Shown piece after piece: positions 11,468 to 20,460 of a DNA stretch of 64,000 bases. The notes beneath the pieces were generated by a model. That model was not told the origin of the DNA. It ran no database searches and was given only the letters and a program-made list of their open reading frames with translations. The stretch covers positions 1 through 64,000 of the forward strand of contig CAWDZB010000002.1 in the NCBI GenBank assembly GCA_963806685.1, given 5' to 3'. The stretch is from DDH964 sp963806685 (GTDB lineage: Bacteria; Desulfobacterota; Desulfuromonadia; Desulfuromonadales; DDH964). Made by a program: the position numbers and the translations under genes. Within the stretch, counting starts at the first letter, position 1; each line of letters opens with the position of its first letter.

Positions 11468-12513
11468 ATGACGGCGCGTCTCAGAAGTGCGTGGTCACTC
11501 AGGCTCGACAGCTCAGCGGGAAGCAGCGCCAGCAGCCGGCCGACTCCGCGCAGCTTGAAAAGATAGCGGATCAGTTCCATGGCCTTGCGCCGGTCGAGCC
11601 AGAAGCCAGCCGCGGCCAACAGTTCGAAACCACACAGAGCCTCCCCCACGGCCCGGCCCATCACCCGGGATACACTGGCCAGATAGGCCTCTTCCACCGG
11701 CGGCCGTTCCCCCTTGCCGGCCAGCAGGGCATCGCAGCGCATGCGCTCCGCAGCGGTCCCCTCGTGGACGATGGCCGAGAGCAGGTAATTGTGCCGACGG
11801 TCGCGCAGGTCCTCGTAGAAATCGGTAAGATCGTCTATCACCTGCAGCGCCATGCCGATGCGGAACACCCCCATGTCCGCCTGGGCGATGGCCGGGGCGG
11901 CCTCCTGCTCGACCAGCCGCGGGGCGACGAAGGCCAGGCGCAGCAGGTTCCCGCCCTTGTACAGGTGGACGCCGGAGATGATCTCCTCGGGGGCAAGAAT
12001 GTGACGGACGCCGCCCTCCTCGCTCCCTTCCTCGGCGCCGATCGGGACCAGGGCCGCGAAAATCCCCTGGAGGAGCGGGTCCCGCTGCGCCTCCCCGATC
12101 AGCCCGTCCCGGACCGCTGCATCGGCCGCGTAGGAGAGAAAGCGGTCGAAGAGCAGGATATGCATGACGCTCTTGAAGCGGGTCGCCCCGGGGGCAAAGC
12201 GCAGCGGCAGGACTTCCTTGTATTCGTCGTCCAGCAGGTTGTCGGTGGCGGTGACAATGCCGCGGATGGCGTGATTGAGGATGCCGTAAAAGTGGCGCCG
12301 CTCCGGTGCTATTCCCACCGCCCGGTAAATCGCGAGGAAGAGGATCGAGAAGAAGTTCTTCTGGGTATAGCTCAGGGTATTCAGGGGCTTGCCGGGCGGG
12401 GCGACATAGGCATCGGCCAGGAAGAAACGCAACAGCGCCAAATTCTCCTCCTCCACCCGGCGCTGCTCCCGGATGGAAGGATAGAGGTGGCGCAAACTGA
12501 GCAGGGCGTTCAT
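11464..12513 (-). CDS. Trans-isoprenyl diphosphate synthase-like protein
   Basis: All-alpha class I terpenoid-synthase-like protein of 349 residues. Two Asp-rich metal/diphosphate motifs are visible: ATDNLLDDEYKE around residue 90 and LQVIDDLTDFYEDLRD around residue 220, the latter very like the QxxDDxxD motif of polyprenyl synthases. The first motif is DNxxDD rather than the standard DDxxD, so the substrate may differ from FPP/GGPP synthases. The ATG at 12513 follows GGAAGGAAA and overlaps the stop of the methyltransferase gene by four bases; a long in-frame extension upstream is rejected because it lies over that gene. Confidence 0.75.
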   Translation of the reverse strand: MNALLSLRHLYPSIREQRRVEEENLALLRFFLADAYVAPPGKPLNTLSYTQKNFFSILFLAIYRAVGIAPERRHFYGILNHAIRGIVTATDNLLDDEYKEVLPLRFAPGATRFKSVMHILLFDRFLSYAADAAVRDGLIGEAQRDPLLQGIFAALVPIGAEEGSEEGGVRHILAPEEIISGVHLYKGGNLLRLAFVAPRLVEQEAAPAIAQADMGVFRIGMALQVIDDLTDFYEDLRDRRHNYLLSAIVHEGTAAERMRCDALLAGKGERPPVEEAYLASVSRVMGRAVGEALCGFELLAAAGFWLDRRKAMELIRYLFKLRGVGRLLALLPAELSSLSDHALLRRAVI

Positions 12514-13034
12514 AACGGTTTCCTTCCGGAAAAGGGGTTCGGCAGAAGGAAGGGCACGCGACGCCGGTATCTCCCGTACTCCTCGCCGAAGCGCCGCTCG
12601 AGCCTCGCCTCCTCCTTCTTCAGAGCGGGAATCTGACCGACGAGCAGCAGGGGATAGGCGATGAGCAGCATGCCCCAGGAGCGAAACAGCAGGATGGTGC
12701 CGAGGGCGGCGAGGTCGTAGCCAAGATACATAGGATGGCGGCAAAGGGCATAGCTCCCCTCCGTGACCAATCGCACCGGCGGATCCTGGGGATTGGGCGT
12801 CCCACCGCCGATCCGCTTGAAATCAAGGGTGGCCTTCTGGATCAGCAGCACGCCGCCAATCAGCAGGACGGCGGCCAGGCCCAGGACAGGACGACGGGGG
12901 AAGGCTGGAGAAGGAAGCTGCAGGAGAAAATCGGCCCCCCATCCACCGCCGATAACCGCTGCGGGAATGTAGAGCCAGAAGATCAGGGCATCACGGAGTC
13001 GAGCCCGGAACATATGCTTCTGAACAGGGGGCAT
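12510..13034 (-). CDS. Isoprenylcysteine carboxyl methyltransferase-family protein
   Basis: Small integral membrane methyltransferase of 174 residues with about four or five hydrophobic helices. The C-terminal SAM-binding signature LVTEGSYALCRHPMYLGYDL followed by EEARLERRFGEEYGRYRRRVP is typical of the ICMT/PEMT-like family. It is the first gene of the six-gene operon running to 7204 and overlaps the isoprenyl-synthase-like gene by four bases, a pairing that suggests methylation of an isoprenoid or lipid product. Substrate not determinable from sequence. Confidence 0.85.
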   Translation of the reverse strand: MPPVQKHMFRARLRDALIFWLYIPAAVIGGGWGADFLLQLPSPAFPRRPVLGLAAVLLIGGVLLIQKATLDFKRIGGGTPNPQDPPVRLVTEGSYALCRHPMYLGYDLAALGTILLFRSWGMLLIAYPLLLVGQIPALKKEEARLERRFGEEYGRYRRRVPFLLPNPFSGRKPL

Positions 13035-13459
13035 TGCGACCTTTCCTCGTTGATAAATTTACCATACCCGTCCTCCCCCTGCCCCCTCTTTCTTGCTAAA
13101 ATTACTCTAATTTTCCGGAATCCTCGCGGCCATTCGACAGGGCCGTATTGGCGGAATCCGATTGAATGGCGAAGGCTCGAAATTGGCTTCGGGGACAGAA
13201 CCGATTTGGATCCCTCCAGATTATTTTCCAAGTGATCGAACCGACCGCATCCGTCGCCTGAATACGCCAGGATTCAGAGCCGGTTGGTCGAATCAGCAGT
13301 CGGATCAGCTGCCGTTACCCAGGAAAATGTTGGCCCCTGGAAGCAATATGGAGTAGTCTGTTGCCGTTTCCTTCTTACGCTCGAAAAACAATACTGCACC
13401 TCACCCTGCCCGGCTCTCCGCTTGCCGTCCCTGCCGGACATTTCCCGAACAGGCTTTTC
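13035..13459. other. Divergent intergenic region, no gene seen
   Basis: These 425 bp separate the minus-strand lipid/ABC operon from the plus-strand helicase gene and must contain both promoters. There is an A/T-rich patch around 13055-13115, but I see no confident -35/-10 pair and no credible small gene. The helicase leader could be up to about 350 nt, long enough for cold-shock-type regulation, which is speculation. Confidence 0.4.
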
Positions 13460-15205
13460 ATGACTGAAGAAACCTCTCCCAGCTTCGCCGAGCTGGCGCT
13501 CGCCCCGGCCATCGCCCGGGTGATCGAGGAAGTCGGCTACGAAACCCCCTCGCCGATCCAGGCCCGCAGCATCCCGCCCCTGCTGCAGGGGCGGGACCTG
13601 CTCGGCCAGGCGCAGACCGGCACCGGCAAGACCGCCGCTTTCGCGCTGCCGCTGCTGAGCCGCCTCGACCCGGCCCTGAAGGCGCCGCAGATCCTGGTCC
13701 TCACGCCGACCCGGGAGCTGGCGCTGCAGGTCGCCGAGGCGATGCAGACCTATGCCCGACACCTGCCCGATTTCATGGTGCTGCCGATCTACGGCGGCCA
13801 GAACATGGGCCACCAGCTGCGCCAGCTGGCGCGCGGGGTGCAGGCCGTGGTCGGCACCCCCGGCCGCATCCAGGACCACCTGCGTCGCGGCACCCTGAAG
13901 CTCGACCGGCTGGCCTGCGTGGTCCTCGACGAGGCGGACGAGATGCTGCGCATGGGCTTCGTCGACGAAGTGGAGGAGATCCTGAAGCAGACCCCACCGG
14001 AGCGGCAGACGGCGCTGTTTTCCGCCACCATCCCCAACGATGTGCTGCGCATCGCCCGGCGCCATCTCAAGGACCCGGTCGAGATCCGCATCAAGACCAA
14101 GACCTCGACGGTCGAGACCATCTCCCAGTGGTACTGGCAGGTCAAGGGGCTGCACAAGCTCGACGCCCTGACCCGCATTCTCGAGGCCGAGGAGATCGAG
14201 GCGATGATCGTCTTCGCCCGTACCAAGATCGCTACCGTGGAGCTGGCCGAAAAGCTCGAAGCCCGAGGCTTCTCCTGCGCGTCCCTCAACGGCGACATGA
14301 CTCAGCAGGCGCGGGAGAGCACCATCGAGCGGCTCAAAAACGGCGCCCTCGACATCGTCGTCGCCACCGACGTCGCGGCCCGGGGCCTCGACGTCAAGCG
14401 CATCAGCCACGTGGTCAATTACGACATCCCTTACGACACCGAGGCCTACGTCCACCGCATCGGCCGTACCGGGCGGGCCGGCCGGGAGGGGAAGGCGATC
14501 CTCTTCGTCGCCCCGCGCGAACGGCGGATGCTGGCCGCCATCGAGCAGGCCACCCGCCAGCCGATCCGGCCGATGAGCCTGCCGAGCCGCAAGGACATCG
14601 CCGACCGGCGCATCGGCCTGTTCAAGGAGCAGATCGCCGAGACCCTCGAATCCCAGGAACTGGAGTTTTTCGAGGAACTGATTGACGATTTCCAGGCCGA
14701 GTCGGATGTTGGCCACCGCCGCATCGCCGCGGCTCTCGCCTACCTGGCCCAAAAGGAGCGCCCTCTGCAGCCCGCGGAAGTGACTGCTGAGCTGCCGCCC
14801 GAAGAGCCCTTCGCCCCCACCCGCCCGGCACGCCCCGCGCCGGGTGCCGAGCCCGGCATGCGCCGCTACCGCATCGAGGTCGGCCGCGACCACGGGGTCG
14901 AACCGCGGCACATCGTCGGCACCATCACCAACGAAGTGAATCTCAGCGGTCGACACATTGGTGCCATCAAGCTCTTCAACACCTTCAGTCTTGTCGACCT
15001 GCCCGATGATCTTTCCGCCGAGGCCTTCGGCCACCTGCAAAAGGTCGCGATCTGCGGCAGGCCGATGAAGATCAGCGTCGATGCCGGCGGCAAGGGAGCC
15101 GGACACCCGGGAAAACTCCCCCGGCGGCTTCCCTTCAAGAAAGGCGGGGAGAACAGGACCCCCAAGCCGGCCCACGATCGGCGGGGACCCCACAAAGGGA
15201 AATAG
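13460..15205 (+). CDS. deaD: DEAD-box ATP-dependent RNA helicase (DeaD/CsdA type)
   Basis: RNA helicase involved in ribosome assembly, cold adaptation or mRNA turnover. From the ATG at 13460 (581 residues) the order is: Q-motif with TPSPIQARSIP (29-39), motif I AQTGTGKT (51-58), DEAD (157-160), SAT (188-190), then the second RecA domain with VATDVAARGLDV and HRIGRTGRAGR. A DbpA-like RNA-binding domain lies in the C-terminal part (MRRYRIEVGRDHGV ... VDLPDDL), and a basic tail ends the protein. An upstream in-frame start at 13361 lacks family similarity. The Shine-Dalgarno before 13460 is weak. Confidence 0.94.
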   Translation: MTEETSPSFAELALAPAIARVIEEVGYETPSPIQARSIPPLLQGRDLLGQAQTGTGKTAAFALPLLSRLDPALKAPQILVLTPTRELALQVAEAMQTYARHLPDFMVLPIYGGQNMGHQLRQLARGVQAVVGTPGRIQDHLRRGTLKLDRLACVVLDEADEMLRMGFVDEVEEILKQTPPERQTALFSATIPNDVLRIARRHLKDPVEIRIKTKTSTVETISQWYWQVKGLHKLDALTRILEAEEIEAMIVFARTKIATVELAEKLEARGFSCASLNGDMTQQARESTIERLKNGALDIVVATDVAARGLDVKRISHVVNYDIPYDTEAYVHRIGRTGRAGREGKAILFVAPRERRMLAAIEQATRQPIRPMSLPSRKDIADRRIGLFKEQIAETLESQELEFFEELIDDFQAESDVGHRRIAAALAYLAQKERPLQPAEVTAELPPEEPFAPTRPARPAPGAEPGMRRYRIEVGRDHGVEPRHIVGTITNEVNLSGRHIGAIKLFNTFSLVDLPDDLSAEAFGHLQKVAICGRPMKISVDAGGKGAGHPGKLPRRLPFKKGGENRTPKPAHDRRGPHKGK

Positions 15206-15234
15206 TCTGTCGCTGGGAACTACTGCCGCGGACC

Positions 15235-15276
15235 GAAAAACCAAGGGCCCGTCAACCACCAAGGTTGACGGGCCCT
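15235..15276 (-). terminator. Strong hairpin terminator between converging genes
   Basis: Perfect 14-bp arms at 15244-15257 (AGGGCCCGTCAACC) and 15263-15276 around a five-base loop. On the minus strand the hairpin is followed by TGGTTTTT (forward complement at 15236-15243), so it best serves the diadenylate-cyclase-like gene ending at 15358. It also sits 39 bp after the helicase stop and may act for both directions. Confidence 0.8.
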
Positions 15277-15357
15277 GTCCGTGTGAAATCGGGGAGGGAG
15301 CCGATTGCTTGAGCACCCGCCATTCTTTCCGGCACATAGCGACGGTCCGAATAAATC

Positions 15358-16644
15358 TTACCCGAAACGGTAGATGCTGCGTCCGTCGCGGTAGAGTTCG
15401 ATCGGTCCGTCCTCCGAGACCTTGACCACCCGGCCGAAATAGGAGGCGGCGGTCGCGGCGGTGGTGCGGCCGCCGCCGGTGACCAGGTCGCTGACCCGGG
15501 AGGTATCGATGATCACCCCGGTGTCGAGCAGCTCCCCCTTGCGGTTGATCACCGTCAGGCCGTCGGAGGAGAGGATGCGCCCCAGTTCGCCGGACCGCTT
15601 CAGGGTGCCGATCCGGGTGCCGCGCACGTGGCGGATCAGGGCCCGGCTCAAGGGATCGCGGCCGCCCACCGATCCCTTGCGCAGCGCCTCGAGGTCGGTC
15701 TGCTCGTCGGCGACCAGCACCACCGTGCCGTGGCGGGCCTTGGAGAGGGCGTAGACCGACCAGACCAGGTAGTCGATGGAGCGCTTTTCGAGCCGGCCGG
15801 CAAAAAATTCGCGCATGATGTCCGGATCGTAGATCCCCCAGTACCCCTTGCGCCAGAGCAGCAGCTTGTCGCTGTCAAGGACGATTTCGACCTCCGAGGA
15901 GGTGTTGACGTAGATGGCGAAGGCCCCCTCCCCTGCGCCGGAAAGAAGGGCGACGGTCTCGCGGTTGGCAAGCTGCTCGATGTTGTCGCCGGGGCCGGGG
16001 GCGCTGGTGCGGATGGTCCCCTTGACGTTCATGCGGATGTCGCAGACGAAGAGTGCCCGGAAGCCATCGACGAAGCGGTAGGAGAGAGGATTGCGGAAGA
16101 AGTCGCCGGCGATCCGGCGCCGGTCGTCGCCGAGGTCGAGCCAGTCGTAGCGGGTCTTCTCGATGGATTTCAGAAAGTCGTCGAGCTGGGTGCGGTAGAC
16201 CAGAAAGCCGGTGGTGGCCGGCGCCCCTTCGTAGCGCTGGTAGGAAAGGCTTTTGAGGAGCTGGATCAGGCTCTGGGTCGGCCAGAAAACCCCCTGGCGA
16301 TCACCGCGGATATAGCGGGCCACGGCGATGTCGGTCAGCGAGGTCAACAGGGCGGTACGGAAATGGGCGGCAAAACCCCGGGCGGAAAAGCCGGCAAAAA
16401 GCCCTTCGAAGGCCGCGAGCAGCTCGCCGATGAAGGCCTTCTCGGTGACCGTGAAGGCCAGGTCCCGACGCCGGGCGCGGAACAGGTAGGCGATGCCGTC
16501 GATTTCCAGGCGAACCACGATCTCCTTCGGGCTCTCCGCCTCCGGCACCGGTTCCCCGCCTTCGAGGTCGGCGAGCAGGACCCGGGCGCCACCGAGAAAG
16601 GAGCTGACACTCTGTTCAATTGCACTGAAGGCTGATTTCGGCAT
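15358..16644 (-). CDS. Protein with C-terminal diadenylate-cyclase-like (DisA_N) domain
   Basis: A 428-residue soluble protein. Residues about 290-428 resemble the DisA_N/DAC domain that makes c-di-AMP: SSDGLTVINRKGELLDTGVIID matches the DGA strand region, and GGGRTTAATAASYFGRVVKV aligns with the GTRHRAA helix, followed by VSEDGPIELYRDG. The expected Arg-His-Arg triad reads Arg-Thr-Thr (393-395) and DGA reads DGL (361-363), so catalysis may be altered or lost. The N-terminal approximately 290 residues are not recognised. Monocistronic, followed by a strong terminator. Domain assignment is by eye; moderately sure. Confidence 0.65.
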   Translation of the reverse strand: MPKSAFSAIEQSVSSFLGGARVLLADLEGGEPVPEAESPKEIVVRLEIDGIAYLFRARRRDLAFTVTEKAFIGELLAAFEGLFAGFSARGFAAHFRTALLTSLTDIAVARYIRGDRQGVFWPTQSLIQLLKSLSYQRYEGAPATTGFLVYRTQLDDFLKSIEKTRYDWLDLGDDRRRIAGDFFRNPLSYRFVDGFRALFVCDIRMNVKGTIRTSAPGPGDNIEQLANRETVALLSGAGEGAFAIYVNTSSEVEIVLDSDKLLLWRKGYWGIYDPDIMREFFAGRLEKRSIDYLVWSVYALSKARHGTVVLVADEQTDLEALRKGSVGGRDPLSRALIRHVRGTRIGTLKRSGELGRILSSDGLTVINRKGELLDTGVIIDTSRVSDLVTGGGRTTAATAASYFGRVVKVSEDGPIELYRDGRSIYRFG

Positions 16645-16767
16645 GACTCAAAGGTTTCCGCATCGGCTGTCGGGATTCAAGCAGAAACCCCTTGCCGCCA
16701 GGGGGAGCGGACGGGGACACCCAACCGGCAGCGTTCAGCCGCGGCTGGCCGTCGCAACAGGACTTGG

Positions 16768-17535
16768 CTATTGGTAGCGGGCGCAAAAAGCCTTGGTGAT
16801 CTCCAGCAGGTCGGGTGCCAGCAGCGCCTCCACCTTTTCCCGGATTTCATCGGGAATTCCGCCGTAAAAAGCTTCGGCCACCCCGCCGGCAATGCAGGCC
16901 ATGGTATCGCTGTCCCCACCCAGGGAGACCGCGTTGCGGACGGCGTCTTCGTACGACTCCGAATCGAGGAAGGCGATGATCGCCTCCGGGACACTCCCCT
17001 GGCAGGAAACGTCGAAGGCATAGGTCGGCCGGATGTCAGCCACGGTCCGGTCCAGATCGTAATGAAAGAGGCTCTTGAGGCGCGCCCTGATGGCCTCCTT
17101 GCCGTGGCCCGTCCGCGCCAGAAAGACCGCCAGGGCGGTGGCTTGCGCTCCCTTGATGCCCTCGGGGTGGTTGTGGGTGACCTCGGCCGTCAGCTTCGCC
17201 TGCCGCAGCACCTCGTCTTCGGTCGGAAAGGCAAAGCCGACCGGACTTACCCGCATCGCCGAACCGTTGCCCCAACTGTTGTAGGGGCGGGGATCGTCGG
17301 CGTGCAGCCACCGGGCAAAGGACCCGCCATAGCCGGCGTCGGGATAGCGCCGTCCGAGCCGCCGGATGGAATCGACGTAAGGTGTTCCGGAAAGGATGGC
17401 GTTTGCAACGGCCACGGTGAGAACCGAGTCATCCGTGAAGTCGCATTCGTCATCGAACAGAGGAAAATCCTTGGTCTTGATCTGCCGGTACTCGTAAACC
17501 GAACCGATTATGTCTCCGGCAATGGCCCCGATCAT
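16768..17535 (-). CDS. ADP-ribosylglycohydrolase family protein
   Basis: A 255-residue protein of the DraG/ARH family, which removes ADP-ribose from proteins or related substrates with paired Mg ions. Metal-binding motifs are present: GDIIGS at the N-terminus, the TDDSVLT motif near residue 35, and SLGGDSDTMACIAGG near residue 207. It lacks extra domains and no DraT-like transferase is next to it, so a role in nitrogenase control is not supported. It lies 123 bp upstream of the DAC-like gene on the same strand. Confidence 0.88.
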   Translation of the reverse strand: MIGAIAGDIIGSVYEYRQIKTKDFPLFDDECDFTDDSVLTVAVANAILSGTPYVDSIRRLGRRYPDAGYGGSFARWLHADDPRPYNSWGNGSAMRVSPVGFAFPTEDEVLRQAKLTAEVTHNHPEGIKGAQATALAVFLARTGHGKEAIRARLKSLFHYDLDRTVADIRPTYAFDVSCQGSVPEAIIAFLDSESYEDAVRNAVSLGGDSDTMACIAGGVAEAFYGGIPDEIREKVEALLAPDLLEITKAFCARYQ

Positions 17536-17675
17536 GATTTATCACTTTTCCGTCGAACGACCACGCAAGCGGCCGAGAAGCGTACCAGGCGACATTCGGC
17601 GGCCCGTTGACCATGGTCGACAACGGGCGATCGTCGGTTGCTCCCGGCAAAGCCCGGAGCCTCCCTCCCCCAGGA

Positions 17676-19082
17676 TCACATTTCGACGAAATAGCTCCCC
17701 CAAGCGGCCGCTATCCCTTCGCGGGTGAGCTGCGGCGGCTCTCCCCGGTAGCGGGCGACGTCGATGATCTGATCGATGATATCGCGGGGATGGCAGGCAT
17801 TTAGACTGATATCGAGGCGGCGGTAGTAGTGATCGATGAGATGGTCGAAGACCTTGTCGTTGAAGGCGACGCCGTTCGATTCGCAGACCGAGCGGAAGAT
17901 GTGCTCATACTCTTCCAGCGAGGGGTGGTCGATCTTGATCTTGTAGCGGATGCGGCGCAGGAAGGCCTCGTCGACCAGTTTTCGCGGCTCGATGTTGGTC
18001 GAGAAGATCACCAGTTGGTCGAAGGGGATATCAAACTTCATGCCGGTATGCAGGGAGAGGAAGTCGGTGCGCCGCTCGAGAGGGACGATCCAGCGGTTGA
18101 TTAGATCCTGCGGGTTCATCTGCTGGCGGCCGAAGTCGTCGACGATGAACAGGCCGTTGTTGGCCTTCATCTGCAGCGACCCCTGGTAGAACTTGGCGAT
18201 GGGGTTGAAGTCGAGATCGAGCATGCGCAGGGTGAACTCCCCGCCGACCATGACCACCGGCCGCTTCACCAGGATCCAGCGCTGGTCAATGCTGTCGGAG
18301 GGCCGTTCGGACTCGACGGCAACATGGCTGACCGGATCGTAGACCGTGACGATCTCGCCGCCGACGAGGATGGCGTGGGGCATGTAGACCGCGCCGGGGA
18401 GGACCCGGCCGATGGTCTCGGCGATGCTCGTCTTGCCGTTGCCGGGAGGACCGTAGAGGAAGATCGCCCGCCCGGAGCTGACCGCCGGGCCGACCTTGGC
18501 GAGCAGCGCATCGCTCAGCGTCAGGTGGCCGAAAGCCTCCCGGACGCTGTCCTCGCTGATCAGGATGCTCTTGATGGTCTGCAGTTCGACCATCTTCCGG
18601 TACGCGTCGAAGGTGACCGGGGTGGGGCCGACGTAGCGGCAGAGGTCGAGGAGTTCGGAGGCCTGCTTCTTGCCCGGGTCGGTGACGGTGAAGCGCCAGG
18701 TCGCCTTGGTGAACTGGGTCGCGCCCTTGACCTCGACGAACTGCCTCTTGCGCAGCACCTCGATGGCCTTCTCCAGTACCGAGAACGGCAACTTCATCCG
18801 TTCCGAGAGCTCAGGCAGGGTGAACTCACCGAGGAAGGCCACGTGCTTGAGGGCGAGGTCGACCAGGAAGGAGAGTTCCAGCCCCGTCTCCTCCACCGTC
18901 TGCGGCGGCGGTGGGTCGTGATGGAAGAAGGTCGCCAGGGCTTCTTCGTTGACGTAGCCGAGAGCAAGCAGGTTATGTCCGAGGCGCCCGCCCTGGGCCC
19001 GCTGCCGCTCCAGGGCTGCCTGAAGCTGCGTCTTGGTTACAACCTTCTCCTCCAGCAGCCGTTCGCCCAGAGATGGTTCCAT
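17676..19082 (-). CDS. MshEN-domain AAA+ ATPase
   Basis: A 468-residue cytoplasmic ATPase. Residues 1-55 form a single MshEN-like module (GERLLEEKVVTKTQLQAAL then RLGHNLLALGYV), a fold known to bind c-di-GMP in T2SS/T4P ATPases. A winged-helix-like middle follows (85-140). The AAA domain has Walker A GPPGNGKT at 211-218, Walker B LFIVDDFGRQQ around 310, a sensor-1 FSTNI and an arginine-rich FLRRIRYKIKI. It is not a secretion GspE, since the AAA part resembles MoxR/ATPases that remodel targets. Stand-alone gene; target unknown. Confidence 0.82.
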   Translation of the reverse strand: MEPSLGERLLEEKVVTKTQLQAALERQRAQGGRLGHNLLALGYVNEEALATFFHHDPPPPQTVEETGLELSFLVDLALKHVAFLGEFTLPELSERMKLPFSVLEKAIEVLRKRQFVEVKGATQFTKATWRFTVTDPGKKQASELLDLCRYVGPTPVTFDAYRKMVELQTIKSILISEDSVREAFGHLTLSDALLAKVGPAVSSGRAIFLYGPPGNGKTSIAETIGRVLPGAVYMPHAILVGGEIVTVYDPVSHVAVESERPSDSIDQRWILVKRPVVMVGGEFTLRMLDLDFNPIAKFYQGSLQMKANNGLFIVDDFGRQQMNPQDLINRWIVPLERRTDFLSLHTGMKFDIPFDQLVIFSTNIEPRKLVDEAFLRRIRYKIKIDHPSLEEYEHIFRSVCESNGVAFNDKVFDHLIDHYYRRLDISLNACHPRDIIDQIIDVARYRGEPPQLTREGIAAAWGSYFVEM

Positions 19083-19243
19083 GTTCAGCCTCCGTGGATA
19101 TGGTCATGGATGCGGGGCCGCCATCGATGGCTCGGCCCCAGCGTCTGTTTGTAAATGATCGCTGCAAATGGGCACTTATCAAGTGCGCCGCGCGAATTAT
19201 TGAAAAATCTCCGTGAATTCCGGCGCCTGCCGACCCCGACGGA

Positions 19244-20281
19244 TCAGGTGAAACTCCGGTTCTCCTGCTCCAGCACGCGGATGAAGGTGGTTCGTTTGGA
19301 AAGCTCGCGCAGCGCCCCGGCGCCGACGTAGGTGCAGGCGGAGCGCAGTCCGCCGAGGATGTCCCGAACCGTCTCCTCGATCGGCCCGCGGTAGGGGACC
19401 TCCACCGTCTTGCCTTCCGAGGAGCGGTATTCGGCAGTGCCGCCGGCATGCTTATCCATGGCGGTGGCGCTGCTCATGCCGTAGAAGAGCTTGAAGGTCT
19501 GCCCGCCGCGCTCGATGACCTGGCCGCCGCTTTCGTCGTGGCCGGCGAGCATGCCGCCGAGCATGACGAAGTCGGCGCCGCCGCCGAAGGCCTTGGCGAC
19601 GTCACCGGCGCAGGCGCAACCGCCGTCGGAGATGATCCGCCCGCCGAGGCCATGGGCGGCGTCGGCACATTCGATGACCGCCGAGAGCTGGGGGTAGCCG
19701 ACCCCGGTCTTGAGGCGGGTGGTGCAGACCGAACCGGGGCCGATGCCGACCTTGACGATGTCGGCGCCGGAAAGAAGCAGTTCCTCGACCATCTCGCCGG
19801 TGACGACGTTGCCGGCGACGATGGTCTTGTCCGGAAAAGCGCCGCGCACCTTCTGCACGAAGGCGACGAAGGCCTCGGCATAGCCGTTGGCGACATCGAT
19901 GCAAATGAACTCGAGCTGCGGGTGGCGTGTCAGGATCTCCTGCAGGCGCTCGAAGTCGGGGTCGGCGGTGCCGGTGCTGACCATCACCCGCAGGTAGATG
20001 TCACTCTCCTGCCCGGCCAGGAAGTCTTCCCAGGCGGTGACCGGGTAGTGCTTGTGAATGGCGGTCAAAAGCCCGTGGCGGGTCAGGACCGCGGCTGCCT
20101 CGAAGGTGCCGACGGTATCCATGTTGGCGGCAATCACCGGCACCCCGCTCCACTGCCGGCGGCTGTGCAGAAAGGTGAAGGTTCGTTCCAGGTTGACATC
20201 GGCCCGGCTCTTCAGGGTCGAGCGCTTGGGGCGGATCAGGACATCCTTGAATCCGAGCTTGATATCCGCTTCGACACGCAT
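19244..20281 (-). CDS. guaC: GMP reductase
   Basis: IMPDH/GMPR-family TIM barrel that converts GMP to IMP with NADPH in purine salvage. From the ATG at 20281 it has 345 residues with no CBS insert, as in GuaC. The catalytic loop GPGSVCTTRLKTGVGYPQLS (Cys186) is the GMPR form. The N-terminus DIKLGFKDVLIRPKRSTLKSR and the flap region LFYGMSSATAMDKH are characteristic. A 13-codon upstream extension was trimmed. It is separated from the upstream gene by a probable hairpin terminator. Confidence 0.93.
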   Translation of the reverse strand: MRVEADIKLGFKDVLIRPKRSTLKSRADVNLERTFTFLHSRRQWSGVPVIAANMDTVGTFEAAAVLTRHGLLTAIHKHYPVTAWEDFLAGQESDIYLRVMVSTGTADPDFERLQEILTRHPQLEFICIDVANGYAEAFVAFVQKVRGAFPDKTIVAGNVVTGEMVEELLLSGADIVKVGIGPGSVCTTRLKTGVGYPQLSAVIECADAAHGLGGRIISDGGCACAGDVAKAFGGGADFVMLGGMLAGHDESGGQVIERGGQTFKLFYGMSSATAMDKHAGGTAEYRSSEGKTVEVPYRGPIEETVRDILGGLRSACTYVGAGALRELSKRTTFIRVLEQENRSFT

Positions 20282-20409
20282 GACCTGCTTCCTTTCGCGG
20301 AAGGCTTCTTCCGAAGGCAAGTTTAACAGGGATGACCGCCGGCACCACCGAAGCGAAGCGCAAAGTCCTCGGCCGGCAGGAAGCCTGGTCCGTCCGTGCC
20401 AGGACGCAG

Positions 20410-20435
20410 AAAGGGCGGCCCGGCGGTCGCCCCTT
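20410..20435 (-). terminator. Weak hairpin terminator after yaiI-like gene
   Basis: Imperfect GC-rich arms AAGGGCGGCC (20411-20420) and GGTCGCCCCTT (20425-20435), followed on the minus strand by only three T residues. It lies 26 bp after the stop of the gene ending at 20461. Plausible but not strong. Confidence 0.4.
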
Positions 20436-20460
20436 GCTTCTTCCTGGTTTATTGGTTACC

